64,000 nucleotides of DNA, from positions 124,001-188,000 of the forward strand of contig QQVP01000071.1 of assembly GCA_003389215.1 (NCBI GenBank). The letters are read 5' to 3'. The notes under the pieces were generated by a model, which saw only the letters and a program-made list of their open reading frames with translations, did no database searches and was not told the origin of the DNA. How positions within the stretch are numbered: the stretch's first letter is position 1; the number at the start of each line of letters is the position of its first letter. This DNA comes from Planctomycetota bacterium (GTDB taxonomy: Bacteria; Planctomycetota; Planctomycetia; Pirellulales; UBA7805). The position numbers were made by a program, and so were the translations under genes. Positions 27,790 through 36,596 of the stretch are shown one piece after another.

Positions 27790-28566
27790 ATGACAACCGG
27801 ACGAGGCAATCTTCAGATCGACGGCGTCAGCGAGTGGGCCGAGACGACGCGCAATCGCATGGAGCAGATTGCCCGTCTTGCCTACAACGTCGTGATCACG
27901 GGGCCTCCTGGCTCGGGCAAGCGACACGCGGCCCGTTGTCTGCACCTGCTCAGTCCGCGGCGCGAACGGCCGTTCGTGCCGGTCGACTGCGCAACCTTGC
28001 GTGGCGACATGTTCGTGAGCCAGCTGTTCGGTCACGAGGCGGGGGCCCTGCCGAGTGCGAAGGGGGCCGCCTTGGGAGCCCTCCGTGCCGCCGACGGCGG
28101 GACGATTTTTCTCGCTCGCATCGACTCGCTCGGACTCGAAGAACAGGAGCGTTTGCTCTCCGTGGTGAGCGCCGGCCGCGTGCGGCCGCTGGGCGTCGCC
28201 CGAGCGCAGGAGATCGACGTCCGTTTCGTGGCGTCGTCGCTGGGCGACTTGCAGAAGGAGGTTCAGGGCCAGTGCTTTCTGCCCGAGCTCTACACCCGAC
28301 TCGAGGCCGTCTCGCTGGCGACCGTCGAACTGGCCGATCGCCGCGAGGACCTCGCCTCGCTCGCCGCGCGGTTTCTCGAAGAGGTCGCCGCCGACATGCA
28401 TCAGCCGACCAAACGCCTCGACGCCCGGGCCCTGGCGCGGCTTGTCGGACACTCGTGGCCGGGCAACGTCGAGGAACTGCGGCGGGTGGTCCAGCGCGCG
28501 GCGGTCGACGCCTCGGGCGGAGTGATCGCGGTCGACGACTTGCCCGAACTCGGCGACGAAATCTAG
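27790..28566 (+). CDS. Degenerate sigma-54-interaction-type AAA+ domain protein
   Basis: About 258 residues resembling only the central AAA+ domain of NtrC-type activators (LFGHEAGA, LPELYTRLEAVSL, HSWPGNVEELRRVVQRA). Three key elements are altered. Walker A is GPPGSGKR (38-45). The sigma-54 contact loop GAFTGA is replaced by GALPSA (85-90). The Walker B acidic pair is lost, reading TIFLARID (105-112) instead of LFLDEI. There is no receiver or GAF domain and no C-terminal helix-turn-helix. It is therefore unlikely to activate sigma-54 transcription. The start is uncertain (ATG 27790 here; GTG 27700 and ATG 27721 are also in frame). It follows the exosortase-like gene closely and is probably co-transcribed. 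Confidence 0.75.
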   Translation: MTTGRGNLQIDGVSEWAETTRNRMEQIARLAYNVVITGPPGSGKRHAARCLHLLSPRRERPFVPVDCATLRGDMFVSQLFGHEAGALPSAKGAALGALRAADGGTIFLARIDSLGLEEQERLLSVVSAGRVRPLGVARAQEIDVRFVASSLGDLQKEVQGQCFLPELYTRLEAVSLATVELADRREDLASLAARFLEEVAADMHQPTKRLDARALARLVGHSWPGNVEELRRVVQRAAVDASGGVIAVDDLPELGDEI

Positions 28567-28599
28567 GCAAACGGCCTGTAGGCGTTCGAGACCGCGAGA

Positions 28600-28621
28600 C
28601 CCCGACGCGCCATCTTCGGGG
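28600..28621. terminator. Possible bidirectional terminator hairpin
   Basis: CCCCGA (28600-28605) pairs with TCGGGG (28616-28621) in the 70-bp gap between two convergent genes. There is no T-run, so efficiency is doubtful. Confidence 0.3.
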
Positions 28622-28636
28622 CCGACAGCCGCGGCC

Positions 28637-30070
28637 TTACTCCAGGCTGCTCAGCAAAGCTTCCGCCTGACGTCGAAAGGCAAAGAGCTCTTTGCGCTCG
28701 AGAATCTGCTCGAGTCGCTTCTTGGCCTCGTCGGCCTGGCCACTGTCGACCAGGGCGCTGGCAAGGAAGAACTGAATGTCCGGGAGCGGTGAATTGGCGA
28801 CCATGCCGAGCAGTTGCGATCCCTGCTTTCGACTCCGGTCGTCGCCCGACTTGAAGAGGATATAGCCGAGCGTGGCGATCGTGAGCGGATCGCGCGGATT
28901 CTTTTTGTAATTTTCGGTGGCCATCCGCTGAGCCATGGAGGCCCGCGTTGCATCTCCCAGGTCGAAGCGCACCAGCGCCAGGTGGTTCTTGATGGCGGCG
29001 GCCTCGGGCTCTTTCATCTGGCATTCGACAAACGTTTTCTCGGCCAGCTTGAACTCTTCGTCATGCTGCAAGAGGAGTCCCAGCAGGAATTTGACGGCGA
29101 CGTTCTCGGGATCGATCGCCACGGCCGCCTCGGCGTGGCGACGCGCCTCCGCGGCGTCACCCTGCTTCCAGTTCCATTGGGCCAGCGACTGGTGCATGCG
29201 GGGATTGTCGGCGTATTCCTTTTCGGCCTCGACATACCACTCCTTTGCCTTTTCCTCGTTCTTCTTTTCTTCGAAGAACTGAGCGATGGCGATGTAGGGA
29301 AGATTGAGTTGCTCGTTCTCCGCGTGAGCTTGCGTGACCTGTTGAAGCGCCTTCTTGCGTGCCGCCTTGGTACCGACGTGGAACAGCGCGCGGGCGTAGA
29401 GATAGCGGTCGGTCGCCGCCTTCTCGTCGATTGCCAATCGCCTCTCCCAGTTGGCCGCGGCCGCTTCCCAACGCTCGGCATACTCATCCAGCAGAGCCCG
29501 TCCCTTGTAGTAGCGAATCAACATGCTTTTCTTGCGATCTTCGTTCTTGGTGAAAGCATCGATCAGCGGCTTGGCCGTGTCCAAGAGGAGTCGGCTCTCG
29601 GTGATGCGTCGGGCGGAGATTGCTCGCCCCGCCATGATCAGGTAGGCGTCGGGATCGTCGGGATGGGCCTCGACGGCCTGCTCGAGGGCCTGCTGGTAGG
29701 CCTGTAGGAAGACCTGGTTGCGCTGCATTCCGTAGATCAAGGCGAGGATGACTTCGCCCGGGGGCAACTCGGAGTGGGCTTCCGCAGCCGTTTTAAGGAC
29801 GTCCAACGCCGTGTCACGATCGCCGGTGTTGAGCGCGTCCCAGGCGTTCTTCACCTCGTCGTACTTGTCACGCATGGCGCGCGGATCGAGCAGTCCCGGC
29901 TGCGGCGGCGTTGTCTCTTCCGATTCCGATTCGCTCCCGGTACCGGCAGCATCCGGAGCGTCCGGGGTGTCTTCTTCGGCGAAGCCCGACGGGCCGAGGA
30001 CGGCGAATGCCGCGCTCAGCAGGAAGAGTATCAGAAGCGATTTCGGGCCGCTGGGCGGACGATGTGCCAT
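28637..30070 (-). CDS. Exported TPR-repeat protein
   Basis: A 477-residue protein with a signal peptide (LLILFLLSAAFAVLGPSGFA, cut near residue 31), an acidic Ser/Glu/Asp-rich linker (32-58) and then about ten tetratricopeptide-like helical pairs (for example DRDTALDVLKTAAEAHSELP, DAAEARRHAEAAVAIDPENV, QADEAKKRLEQILERKELF). TPR arrays bind other proteins and would place this one in a periplasmic complex; the partner is unknown. The start at 30070 (MAHRPPSGPKS) is the one that yields a signal peptide; the frame is open 117 bp further upstream. Confidence 0.85.
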   Translation of the reverse strand: MAHRPPSGPKSLLILFLLSAAFAVLGPSGFAEEDTPDAPDAAGTGSESESEETTPPQPGLLDPRAMRDKYDEVKNAWDALNTGDRDTALDVLKTAAEAHSELPPGEVILALIYGMQRNQVFLQAYQQALEQAVEAHPDDPDAYLIMAGRAISARRITESRLLLDTAKPLIDAFTKNEDRKKSMLIRYYKGRALLDEYAERWEAAAANWERRLAIDEKAATDRYLYARALFHVGTKAARKKALQQVTQAHAENEQLNLPYIAIAQFFEEKKNEEKAKEWYVEAEKEYADNPRMHQSLAQWNWKQGDAAEARRHAEAAVAIDPENVAVKFLLGLLLQHDEEFKLAEKTFVECQMKEPEAAAIKNHLALVRFDLGDATRASMAQRMATENYKKNPRDPLTIATLGYILFKSGDDRSRKQGSQLLGMVANSPLPDIQFFLASALVDSGQADEAKKRLEQILERKELFAFRRQAEALLSSLE

Positions 30071-30390
30071 GTGAGAAGACCCCTGTAGTTGATGTCCAGC
30101 CAAGGAAAACGCGCTCTTGCGGGTGCTCGACCCGGCAGCGTGTCGGGAAGGGGGCCGAAACGGGTGAGTTCGACGGGATTCGACCAATCACTCAATGGTT
30201 GCCACTTAGGGACCTACTGTCAAGCAGCGGGCTGTCAGGCGGCGGGAGCTGGCCGTACCGGCTGCCCGACGCGGGACGGCGCGGGACTGCGTCGGGCAGA
30301 CAGCAAAAAAAGGACCGACGCCGCACTTGCGTGCTGCACCGGCCCTTGGAGAGTGGCTCGAATTGTTCCGCTGGAGCAACAGAGACTGAA
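30071..30390. other. Spacer between the YwqK-like gene and the TPR gene
   Basis: A 320-bp spacer between two minus-strand genes. It holds the strong terminator of the upstream YwqK-like gene (30305-30345), so the TPR gene needs its own promoter in the remaining 230 bp; none was clear. No coding sequence supported. Confidence 0.6.
30305..30345 (-). terminator. Intrinsic terminator of the YwqK-like gene
   Basis: On the minus strand a 15-bp stem with G-U pairs and one mismatch (30345-30331 with 30326-30312) closes a 4-nt loop and is followed by a T-run, seen as A residues 30305-30311 on the plus strand. It lies about 45 bp after the stop codon at 30391. Confidence 0.85.
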
Positions 30391-31614
30391 CTAGCGGATG
30401 CGAATTCCGTTGGCCGGTTCCGTGGCAATCTTGGGGACACTCTTCGACGGCACCGCCTCGGCTTCTTCCTGAATCGGAGGCGCGGTGGCGTCCTTGACGA
30501 TCGATTCCACCTGGCCCGCCGCATCGAGCAGGTCTTCCTGGCCGGGGATGCGTCCCGCCGAATATTCGACGCGCTGAGCGACCTTGCCCGAATCGTTCCA
30601 CCAGATCCACTTGCCGTGGGGCGAGCCACCTTCGAACTCGCCGTCGATCGACTTCTGTCCGTTGGCGTGCCACCAGGTCCAGCGACCCAGCTTGCTGCCG
30701 TCTTCGAAGTGACCTTCGACCGACCGTTGGCCGTTCTCGTACCACCAGGTGAAGTGTCCGTTCGGTTCGCCATGCTCGTAGACGCCTTCGCCGCGGAGTT
30801 GGCCGTTGCGGTACCACTCCTTGTAGATGCCGTGACGTTCATCTTTGCCGACCGTCTTGAAGCTGGCCAGGCGGGCGTTCCACCAGTCGTCTTCGCCGTC
30901 GAGCTGCTGTTTGGCGAGCAGGTACACGCCTTCCGACTTCTTCTCGTCCTTGGAGAAGTACTCGGCACGGTCGATCAGTTGACGGCCGGCCTGGAAGACA
31001 CCCTTGCGGACGATTTGTCCGGTGCTGTCCCAGGTAGTCGACTCGCCGTCCAACTCACCTTCGTTGTACTCGACGCGAGTCATCAATTGGCCGTTGGGGA
31101 ACCAGGTGCTCCAGCTGCCGTGGCGTTGGCCGCGGACGTAGTGCCATTCGCAGATCTTGCGATCCTGGTTGTCGTGGATTGTCCAGGTTCCGTCCATCAA
31201 TCCTTCGTCGAAGGTCGTCTTGGAAACGAACGGTCCCTCGAAGTGCTTGAAGGGTTCCTCGCCGAACAGCTTCGACTCGTTCGCGTGGAACCAAGAAGTC
31301 CACTCGCCCTGACGCTTGCCGTCGCGGTAGTTTCCTTCGGCCACGAGTTCGCCGTCTTTGTCCCACATCTTCCACGCCCCGTGATTGACGTAGTTGTCGT
31401 CGGCGTCGCGAATGACCTCTCGTTCGATCTTGACCGTGCGATTGGCGTGACGCTCGCGGATCGTTTCGACGTCGGTTGCGGTGGCGAACTCGGACACCGG
31501 CGACTCAATGGCGTCTTGGAGAACCGGTTCTTGGGCCAATGCGGGGGACGCGCACAGCGCGCCTGCCACCACGGCACCGCAAATGACTTCGTTGAGGTGG
31601 GCAAGTCGCTTCAT
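30391..31614 (-). CDS. Secreted YwqK/MORN-repeat protein, paralogue 2
   Basis: A 407-residue protein with a clean signal peptide (MKRLAHLNEVICGAVVAGAL, cut after ALA-Q near residue 28). Two blocks of MORN-like units follow, WxxWFxNGQLM and WTWWHANGQKSIDGEFEGG types, separated by a non-repeat segment near 200-250. The Pro/Ala/Glu-rich C-terminal tail ends NGIRIR. The start at 31614 is fixed by AAGGAG and the signal peptide. It is a longer relative of 23358-24113, and both are single genes with their own leader. The surface or periplasmic role is inferred only. Confidence 0.85.
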   Translation of the reverse strand: MKRLAHLNEVICGAVVAGALCASPALAQEPVLQDAIESPVSEFATATDVETIRERHANRTVKIEREVIRDADDNYVNHGAWKMWDKDGELVAEGNYRDGKRQGEWTSWFHANESKLFGEEPFKHFEGPFVSKTTFDEGLMDGTWTIHDNQDRKICEWHYVRGQRHGSWSTWFPNGQLMTRVEYNEGELDGESTTWDSTGQIVRKGVFQAGRQLIDRAEYFSKDEKKSEGVYLLAKQQLDGEDDWWNARLASFKTVGKDERHGIYKEWYRNGQLRGEGVYEHGEPNGHFTWWYENGQRSVEGHFEDGSKLGRWTWWHANGQKSIDGEFEGGSPHGKWIWWNDSGKVAQRVEYSAGRIPGQEDLLDAAGQVESIVKDATAPPIQEEAEAVPSKSVPKIATEPANGIRIR

Positions 31615-32058
31615 GGAGGGCTCCTTGGGACGGCGGCGGACGGTGCAGCGTCCGACGTAGCGCGCAGTGGGCGGAGATTTTTTGGGGAGGGTTGGTTGCG
31701 GGGGCTTGCTCAACATGCCGGGCTGGGGGCGCCGTCGGCATGGGCGCAGCTAGCGAAAGCCGCACAGTTGGTATCGAGATTCGCACGGTGCGGCCTTTAG
31801 TAATTGTGCGGAATCTAGGTAGAGTCCGAGAAACGCCGGTTTTCCCGCAATATCCGGATGATACCGTTCTGCCAGCAATGCGGCGCAAGCGACGCTGTCA
31901 ATGGCCGGGCAATCGGTGCAATCGTTGCAAACCGTTCGCGCGGGCACCGTGCAGCACCCGCCAGCGCCCCATTGGAATCACTCTCGATGTGACCGAGTCG
32001 ACGAGAATTCGTCGACGAGCTCGAGAAGCTGGCGGCCCGGGACGAGTGAGAGTGCCGG
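31615..32058. other. 444-bp intergenic region
   Basis: Leader of the YwqK-like gene and 3' flank of the aminopeptidase gene. The middle part is less GC-rich (TTTAGTAATTGTG near 31796) and may contain the promoter. A 65-codon minus-strand frame (31750-31947) with several Cys codons is too weak to call. Confidence 0.5.
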
Positions 32059-34665
32059 TTACGGCGAGCTTTCCGCTGCCGCTTCGGAGTCGAGCCGCTT
32101 CAGCTGCTCTTGCAGCTTTTCCATTTGCTCGCGCAGCTGCTCGACTTTCTTCGAGAGCTCCTGCGAATCCTTGGCCGACTCCGACAGCTCGTCGATGGCC
32201 GAGCGGATGTCGCGCTTTACCGCGAAACGTCGCTCTTCGTCGAGCCGCGAGCGGAGTTTGCCCAGGGCGGATGCCTGACCCGTCTTGCCGAGCGCCCGCG
32301 CGGCCGCCCGCCGCACGCGCTGCAGCGGGTGGTTGAGGTGCTCGGCGAGCTTCTCGACCGTGTCGTCCAATTCGTCCCGGGCTTTGCCAATCTTTGCCAC
32401 CGCGTTCATGACGGCCGCCCGCTGATCGACGTCTCCTGTTTCGGCGAAGATTTTCATGACGGCCTGACACCCCTCGGGATGTTCCAGGTCGGCCAGGGAC
32501 TCGGCCGCCGCCCGCAGAATCACCTCCTTGTCGCTGCGTTGCGACAGCGCGGCGATGAGGTCGGCCGCACAGTTCTCCTCGTCCACCTTAGCAAGGGTCC
32601 GCAGGGCATCGGCGATCGCGTAATAGGAAGGGTCGTCCGCCACGATGGACCGCAGGACCCCGCGCGTTTCGTCATCCTTGAAATCACCCAGCCCGTTGAT
32701 CGCCGCCCGACGCACGTGGGCGTGGGGATCCTGTTGGGCCAGGTCGAGCAGCGTACGGCGCACCAGATCGCCCTCGCGTCCGTGCAACTGGTTGACCGCT
32801 TCCTGACGAACGCCGTAGAAGGCATCTCTGCGGGCGACGTCCGCCAGAGATGCCGTTGCCTCCTCGTCCTCCTTGAGCTTGCCCAATCCTTTGGCGCTGC
32901 GGACCCGACAGAGCATGTGCGGTTCGTTCCGCAGCCCGTCGATCAGGTCCTGCTTGCTCTTGGCGAAGTCGAGTGTTTTGAGGATCCAGTTGCGCGGGTC
33001 GAAGTTAACACGCCGGGGGCGCTCGTCCAGCTGAAAGTGAAACGTCTCTTCCGCCTGGGACACCGTAACGCGATGTCGTTGCGTGTCCTGCGAAGTTACC
33101 AACTCCAGCTCGACCGGCATGCGGAACAACGGCGTGCGGCCGCCCACCTTCTGGGTTTGTCGAATCGTGACCGCGACCGACTGGCTGTCGTCGTTCCAGG
33201 CGTACTCGACCTGGTACTCGGGATAGCCCGCGTGGTGCAGCCACTGATCGAAGAACCAGTTCAACGAGCGTCCCGTCGACTCTTCAATGGCGATGCGGAG
33301 GTCGGCCGTTTCCACCGAGCTGTTGGCGTGTTTGCGAACGTAGTGCCGCATCGCCTTCCAAAACAGCTCGTCACCGAGCACATGTCGCAACATGTGCAGC
33401 ACCCGTCCCGCTTTGGCGTACGAGTGGCCGTCGAACATGTCGAAGGGCTTCTCGTAGCGGTACGTCACGATGGGGCGGCGGATGCGGCGGTCGAGTCCCT
33501 GGTAGCCGAGCTCGTCGTTGTAGATCTGCCAGGCCGACTCGTCCCAGCCCTTTTCGTGCTCGACCCATAGCTGGGTGAAGTACACGGCGAAGCCTTCATT
33601 GAGCCAGAGCTCGCCCCAGTCCTTGCAGGTGAGCAGGTTGCCGAACCACTGGTGAGCCACTTCGTGGGCGACGAGCCCCTCGCTGTTGCGATCGAGGTAG
33701 GCTCGTTCATCGTGCAGGAAACTCAGGTTGATCGTCGTCGCCGAGGTGTTCTCCATGCCGGAAAACATGAAGTCCTCGACACTGATCTGGGCGTACTTCG
33801 CCCAGGGATAGCGATAGTCGAGCCGCTCGGAGAAGAAGCGGATCATGTCGGGCGTCTTGCGATACGACCAGGGCGCGTCGGCCAGGCGGCCCTTGGGAAC
33901 GTATGAGACGATCGGAATCCCATCCCACTCCTGGCGGTAGGCTTCGAACTCTCCGGCCACCAGGGCGATCAGATAAGAGACGTGCTCGCGGCGCTGTCGC
34001 CAGTGCCAGGTCTGCGTGCCGTCGTCTCCCTTGGTCTTGCTCTGCAGCGTACCGTTGGAGAGGACAAAGAACTCGGCCGGTACGGTCGCAATCACTTCGC
34101 TAGTGAGCCGGTCGGTTGGCGAATCGAAACAGGGAAACCAGTGCCGCGCATACTCGGCCTCGCCCTGCGTCCAGGCAATCCGAGGACGGTCGGGATCGAC
34201 CTCGGTCGGACCGAGAAAATAGAGGCCGTCCTGTGGCTTCGTCCGATAGTCGATCTGCAGGGTCACCGCTGCGTCCGCGACGAGATCCTTCTCGAAATGA
34301 ACGAGGAGGCGGTCTTCGCGCGTCTCGAAGCGGAGCTCGCGAGGATCTCCATCGGCGGCCGATGTCAGCCGCCGAACGGCCTGAATCTCCATCTCCGCCG
34401 CGTCGAGTTGAATCGAACGTGTCGAGGCGAAGGGGCGGAGCGTGATCTCCGCCTGCCCCGTCAGCTCGCGCTTCTCCCAGTCGAGGGAGAGCGTCAGCTT
34501 GATGTGCTGCTGATCGATTTGGCGGCTGCGAACGCTCCGCTTGGGACGCTCGAACTTCGACTCCCGATCCTCCGCGACGACCGCGCCGCAGACCAGCACG
34601 GCAACGAGCAACCCACCCAGGCACGTCCGCAGAAACGCGTGCGCACGTTGAAAGCCAATGAACAT
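32059..34665 (-). CDS. M1-family zinc aminopeptidase with C-terminal HEAT repeats
   Basis: An 868-residue exported peptidase. Signal peptide at 1-31 (LGGLLVAVLVCGAVVA). N-terminal beta domain, then the exopeptidase motif GMEN (303-306) and the zinc site HEVAHQWFGN (334-343) with the third ligand Glu357 (WLNEGFA). From about residue 600 the protein carries HEAT-like helical repeats (DPHAHVRRAAINGLGDFKDD, PLQRVRRAAARALGKTG) in place of the usual ERAP1-type domain. A coiled-coil tail (SKKVEQLREQMEKLQEQLKRL) comes last. It probably trims peptides from the N-terminus in the periplasm. ATG 34665 is chosen for the signal peptide over a TTG 81 bp upstream. Confidence 0.92.
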   Translation of the reverse strand: MFIGFQRAHAFLRTCLGGLLVAVLVCGAVVAEDRESKFERPKRSVRSRQIDQQHIKLTLSLDWEKRELTGQAEITLRPFASTRSIQLDAAEMEIQAVRRLTSAADGDPRELRFETREDRLLVHFEKDLVADAAVTLQIDYRTKPQDGLYFLGPTEVDPDRPRIAWTQGEAEYARHWFPCFDSPTDRLTSEVIATVPAEFFVLSNGTLQSKTKGDDGTQTWHWRQRREHVSYLIALVAGEFEAYRQEWDGIPIVSYVPKGRLADAPWSYRKTPDMIRFFSERLDYRYPWAKYAQISVEDFMFSGMENTSATTINLSFLHDERAYLDRNSEGLVAHEVAHQWFGNLLTCKDWGELWLNEGFAVYFTQLWVEHEKGWDESAWQIYNDELGYQGLDRRIRRPIVTYRYEKPFDMFDGHSYAKAGRVLHMLRHVLGDELFWKAMRHYVRKHANSSVETADLRIAIEESTGRSLNWFFDQWLHHAGYPEYQVEYAWNDDSQSVAVTIRQTQKVGGRTPLFRMPVELELVTSQDTQRHRVTVSQAEETFHFQLDERPRRVNFDPRNWILKTLDFAKSKQDLIDGLRNEPHMLCRVRSAKGLGKLKEDEEATASLADVARRDAFYGVRQEAVNQLHGREGDLVRRTLLDLAQQDPHAHVRRAAINGLGDFKDDETRGVLRSIVADDPSYYAIADALRTLAKVDEENCAADLIAALSQRSDKEVILRAAAESLADLEHPEGCQAVMKIFAETGDVDQRAAVMNAVAKIGKARDELDDTVEKLAEHLNHPLQRVRRAAARALGKTGQASALGKLRSRLDEERRFAVKRDIRSAIDELSESAKDSQELSKKVEQLREQMEKLQEQLKRLDSEAAAESSP

Positions 34666-34822
34666 CGCGGGGAGTCCGTGGAAAGGTTCGAGGAAGCGAG
34701 GAAGGGAAAGGGGGGCTGCGGCAGGTTCCTCTATGATAGCTGTCAAAAAGTCGGCCGCAAAGCGGATCGCCGCCCACCCGGGGCACGTACAAGGCGCATC
34801 GCCGCGAGCGAAACGGGGACAC

Positions 34823-35347
34823 TCACGTCGTGCGTTTCAGCCAGTCGTAGTAGAGCAGGCCGACCAGCGTCTTGGCATCGCAGATGCGCCCTTCGCGAAT
34901 CTGTGCGAGCGCTTCGTCCCAACGCAGCGGCCGCGTCACGATCTGCTCACCCGCGTCCAAGCAGGTTTCACCTGGCATTAGATCCGTAGCGACAAACAGG
35001 TGCATCCGCTCGTTGAGAATGCCCGACGACGTGTAGAACTCGTGCAGCTTATCAAGTTTTCCGGCTCGATATCCGGTCTCCTCGGCCAGCTCACGGTGCG
35101 CCGTTTCGCGCAGGTCTTCACCCGGTTCCAGTGTTCCGGCCGGCAGCTCGAGCAAGGTCTCTTCGACCGCGGTCCGCACGTTCTCGATCAGGCAGACGTG
35201 ATCCTCGTCGATCAACGGCAGGATCGTCACCGCACCCGGATGATCGACATACTGGCGCGTCCGCGTCTTGCCGTCCGAAGTTTCCAGCTGTCGCCGGACG
35301 ACGCGAAACAGGCCGGCGTCCCAAACGGTTTCGCGATTGCCAAACAA
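34823..35347 (-). CDS. Nudix hydrolase, ADP-sugar pyrophosphatase type
   Basis: About 174 residues. The Nudix box GTLEPGEDLRETAHRELAEE followed by TGY, preceded by the beta-strand region YVDHPGAVTILPLIDEDHV and ELPAG, matches the ADP-ribose/ADP-sugar pyrophosphatase group (NudF-like) more than MutT. There is no ATG; TTG 35347 with GGAGTGGG at good spacing is used here, and TTG 35380 would add 11 residues. It lies 157 bp upstream of the aminopeptidase gene on the same strand. Divergent from the M50 gene. Confidence 0.88.
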   Translation of the reverse strand: MFGNRETVWDAGLFRVVRRQLETSDGKTRTRQYVDHPGAVTILPLIDEDHVCLIENVRTAVEETLLELPAGTLEPGEDLRETAHRELAEETGYRAGKLDKLHEFYTSSGILNERMHLFVATDLMPGETCLDAGEQIVTRPLRWDEALAQIREGRICDAKTLVGLLYYDWLKRTT

Positions 35348-35443
35348 CAGCCCACTCCGATCGTTTGCTCGCCCAACCAACTGCTGTTAAGATAACGGGG
35401 TCGCAAACGCAGCGAAACCGCTTCGCCTGTCCGACCTCCGCAG

Positions 35444-35482
35444 GGTAGCGAACGGACGCCCACACGGTAGCGAACAGACGCC
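35444..35482. repeat. Two 17-bp direct repeats in a divergent promoter region
   Basis: GGTAGCGAACGGACGCC (35444-35460) and GGTAGCGAACAGACGCC (35466-35482), period 22 bp (two helical turns), lie between the divergent Nudix and M50 genes. The spacing suits two regulator dimers on the same DNA face, but it could also be a neutral duplication. Confidence 0.6.
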
Positions 35483-35552
35483 GACCCGGCACGCCGTGGG
35501 AAGCGTGTCCGCATCGGTTTGGCTGTGGTTTCGGTCGATTGGAGACTTCTAG

Positions 35553-36596
35553 GTGCGCGATCTCACCGATAGCAGCATCGGCCTGGGGCAATGGCTCGGC
35601 ATTCCGGTTCGATTGCACGTCGTTTGGCTTGTCGTGGCGCTGTTCGTGATGCTCGTCACGACCCACGGTCCCGGTGACGGCAATTTTCACTACGGTCTGC
35701 TCACGCTCGCGATTTGGTTCGCCTGCGTCGTCTGGCACGAAGCCTGGCACTGCGTCGTCGTGGCCCGCGTTGGCGAAACGATCGAGTCGGTCGTGCTGAC
35801 GCCCTTGGGCGGGCTGTCGCGTTGGAGCGCTTTCCGAGATCCGAAGTCGGAGATCATGGCCGCCTGTGCGGGCTGCTTCGGAAGCCTGGTCGGGATGCTG
35901 ATCTGTGCCAGCATGATCTACGCCCTGACGTACCGGATACCTTGGGACCTGTTCAATCCTCTCTACCCGCTCGCCCTGTTCGCCGACGGCGATCCGTGGC
36001 TGGCCGCGGCAAACCTCGGCTTTTGGATCAACTGGCTGCTACTGCTCGTCAACGTAATGCCGACCACGGCCACCGACGGGGGAAGATTGCTGGGCGGACT
36101 CATGTGGGCCTATCGGCATCAACGGCAGTTGGCCGACGGGCTGGTGGTCTGTTGCTCGTTGGTCGTGGCCGGAGCGCTGTTGCTTTTCGCCTTTGCCGTG
36201 CGACATGCCCCGCCGAGTGTGGTCGTGCCGGCCTGGTTGCCGCTGACTGGGTTGGCGTTGTTCTTCGCCCTGCACGCCTTCTTTGGCGTTGCCCAGACGC
36301 CCCGGGAAGAGCCGGAAGAAGAAACGCTTGGTTACGATTTCTCGCAGGGCTATACGAGCCTCGAAGAGCCTGCCGAACCCCAGGCAAAGTCGATCTCCGC
36401 TTCGCTCAAAGGGTGGATCGAGAAGCGACGTCAACGCCGCATCATCGAGCTCGAGCGGCAGGCCCGCGAGGAGGAGCTTCGCGCCGACGTGATCTTGGCG
36501 CGACTTCATCGTGACGGTATCAGCTCCCTCTCGGTCGAAGATCGGGAGTTGCTCAATCGCGTCAGCGCTCGTTATCGTGAGCGGATTGGCAAGTAA
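35553..36596 (+). CDS. M50 (site-2-type) membrane metalloprotease
   Basis: A 347-residue polytopic membrane protein. The zinc site HEAWH (62-66) lies in an early transmembrane helix, and the third ligand is in NVMPTTATDGGRLLGGL, matching N-x2-P-x4-DG of intramembrane site-2 proteases. Helices flank positions 25-35, 100-120, 155-170, 195-215 and 230-245. The C-terminal cytoplasmic tail is highly charged and ends RLHRDGISSLSVEDRELLNR, a short helical motif also seen at the C-terminus of bacterial rhomboid-type and other membrane proteins. Starts at GTG 35553. The substrate is unknown; no anti-sigma gene is adjacent. Confidence 0.85.
   Translation: MRDLTDSSIGLGQWLGIPVRLHVVWLVVALFVMLVTTHGPGDGNFHYGLLTLAIWFACVVWHEAWHCVVVARVGETIESVVLTPLGGLSRWSAFRDPKSEIMAACAGCFGSLVGMLICASMIYALTYRIPWDLFNPLYPLALFADGDPWLAAANLGFWINWLLLLVNVMPTTATDGGRLLGGLMWAYRHQRQLADGLVVCCSLVVAGALLLFAFAVRHAPPSVVVPAWLPLTGLALFFALHAFFGVAQTPREEPEEETLGYDFSQGYTSLEEPAEPQAKSISASLKGWIEKRRQRRIIELERQAREEELRADVILARLHRDGISSLSVEDRELLNRVSARYRERIGK

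Noticed and set aside
31750-31947. 65-codon minus-strand frame with several Cys codons
   Set aside because: GTG start, no clear ribosome site, codon use below the local GC3 pattern, no family; kept only as a weak possibility.
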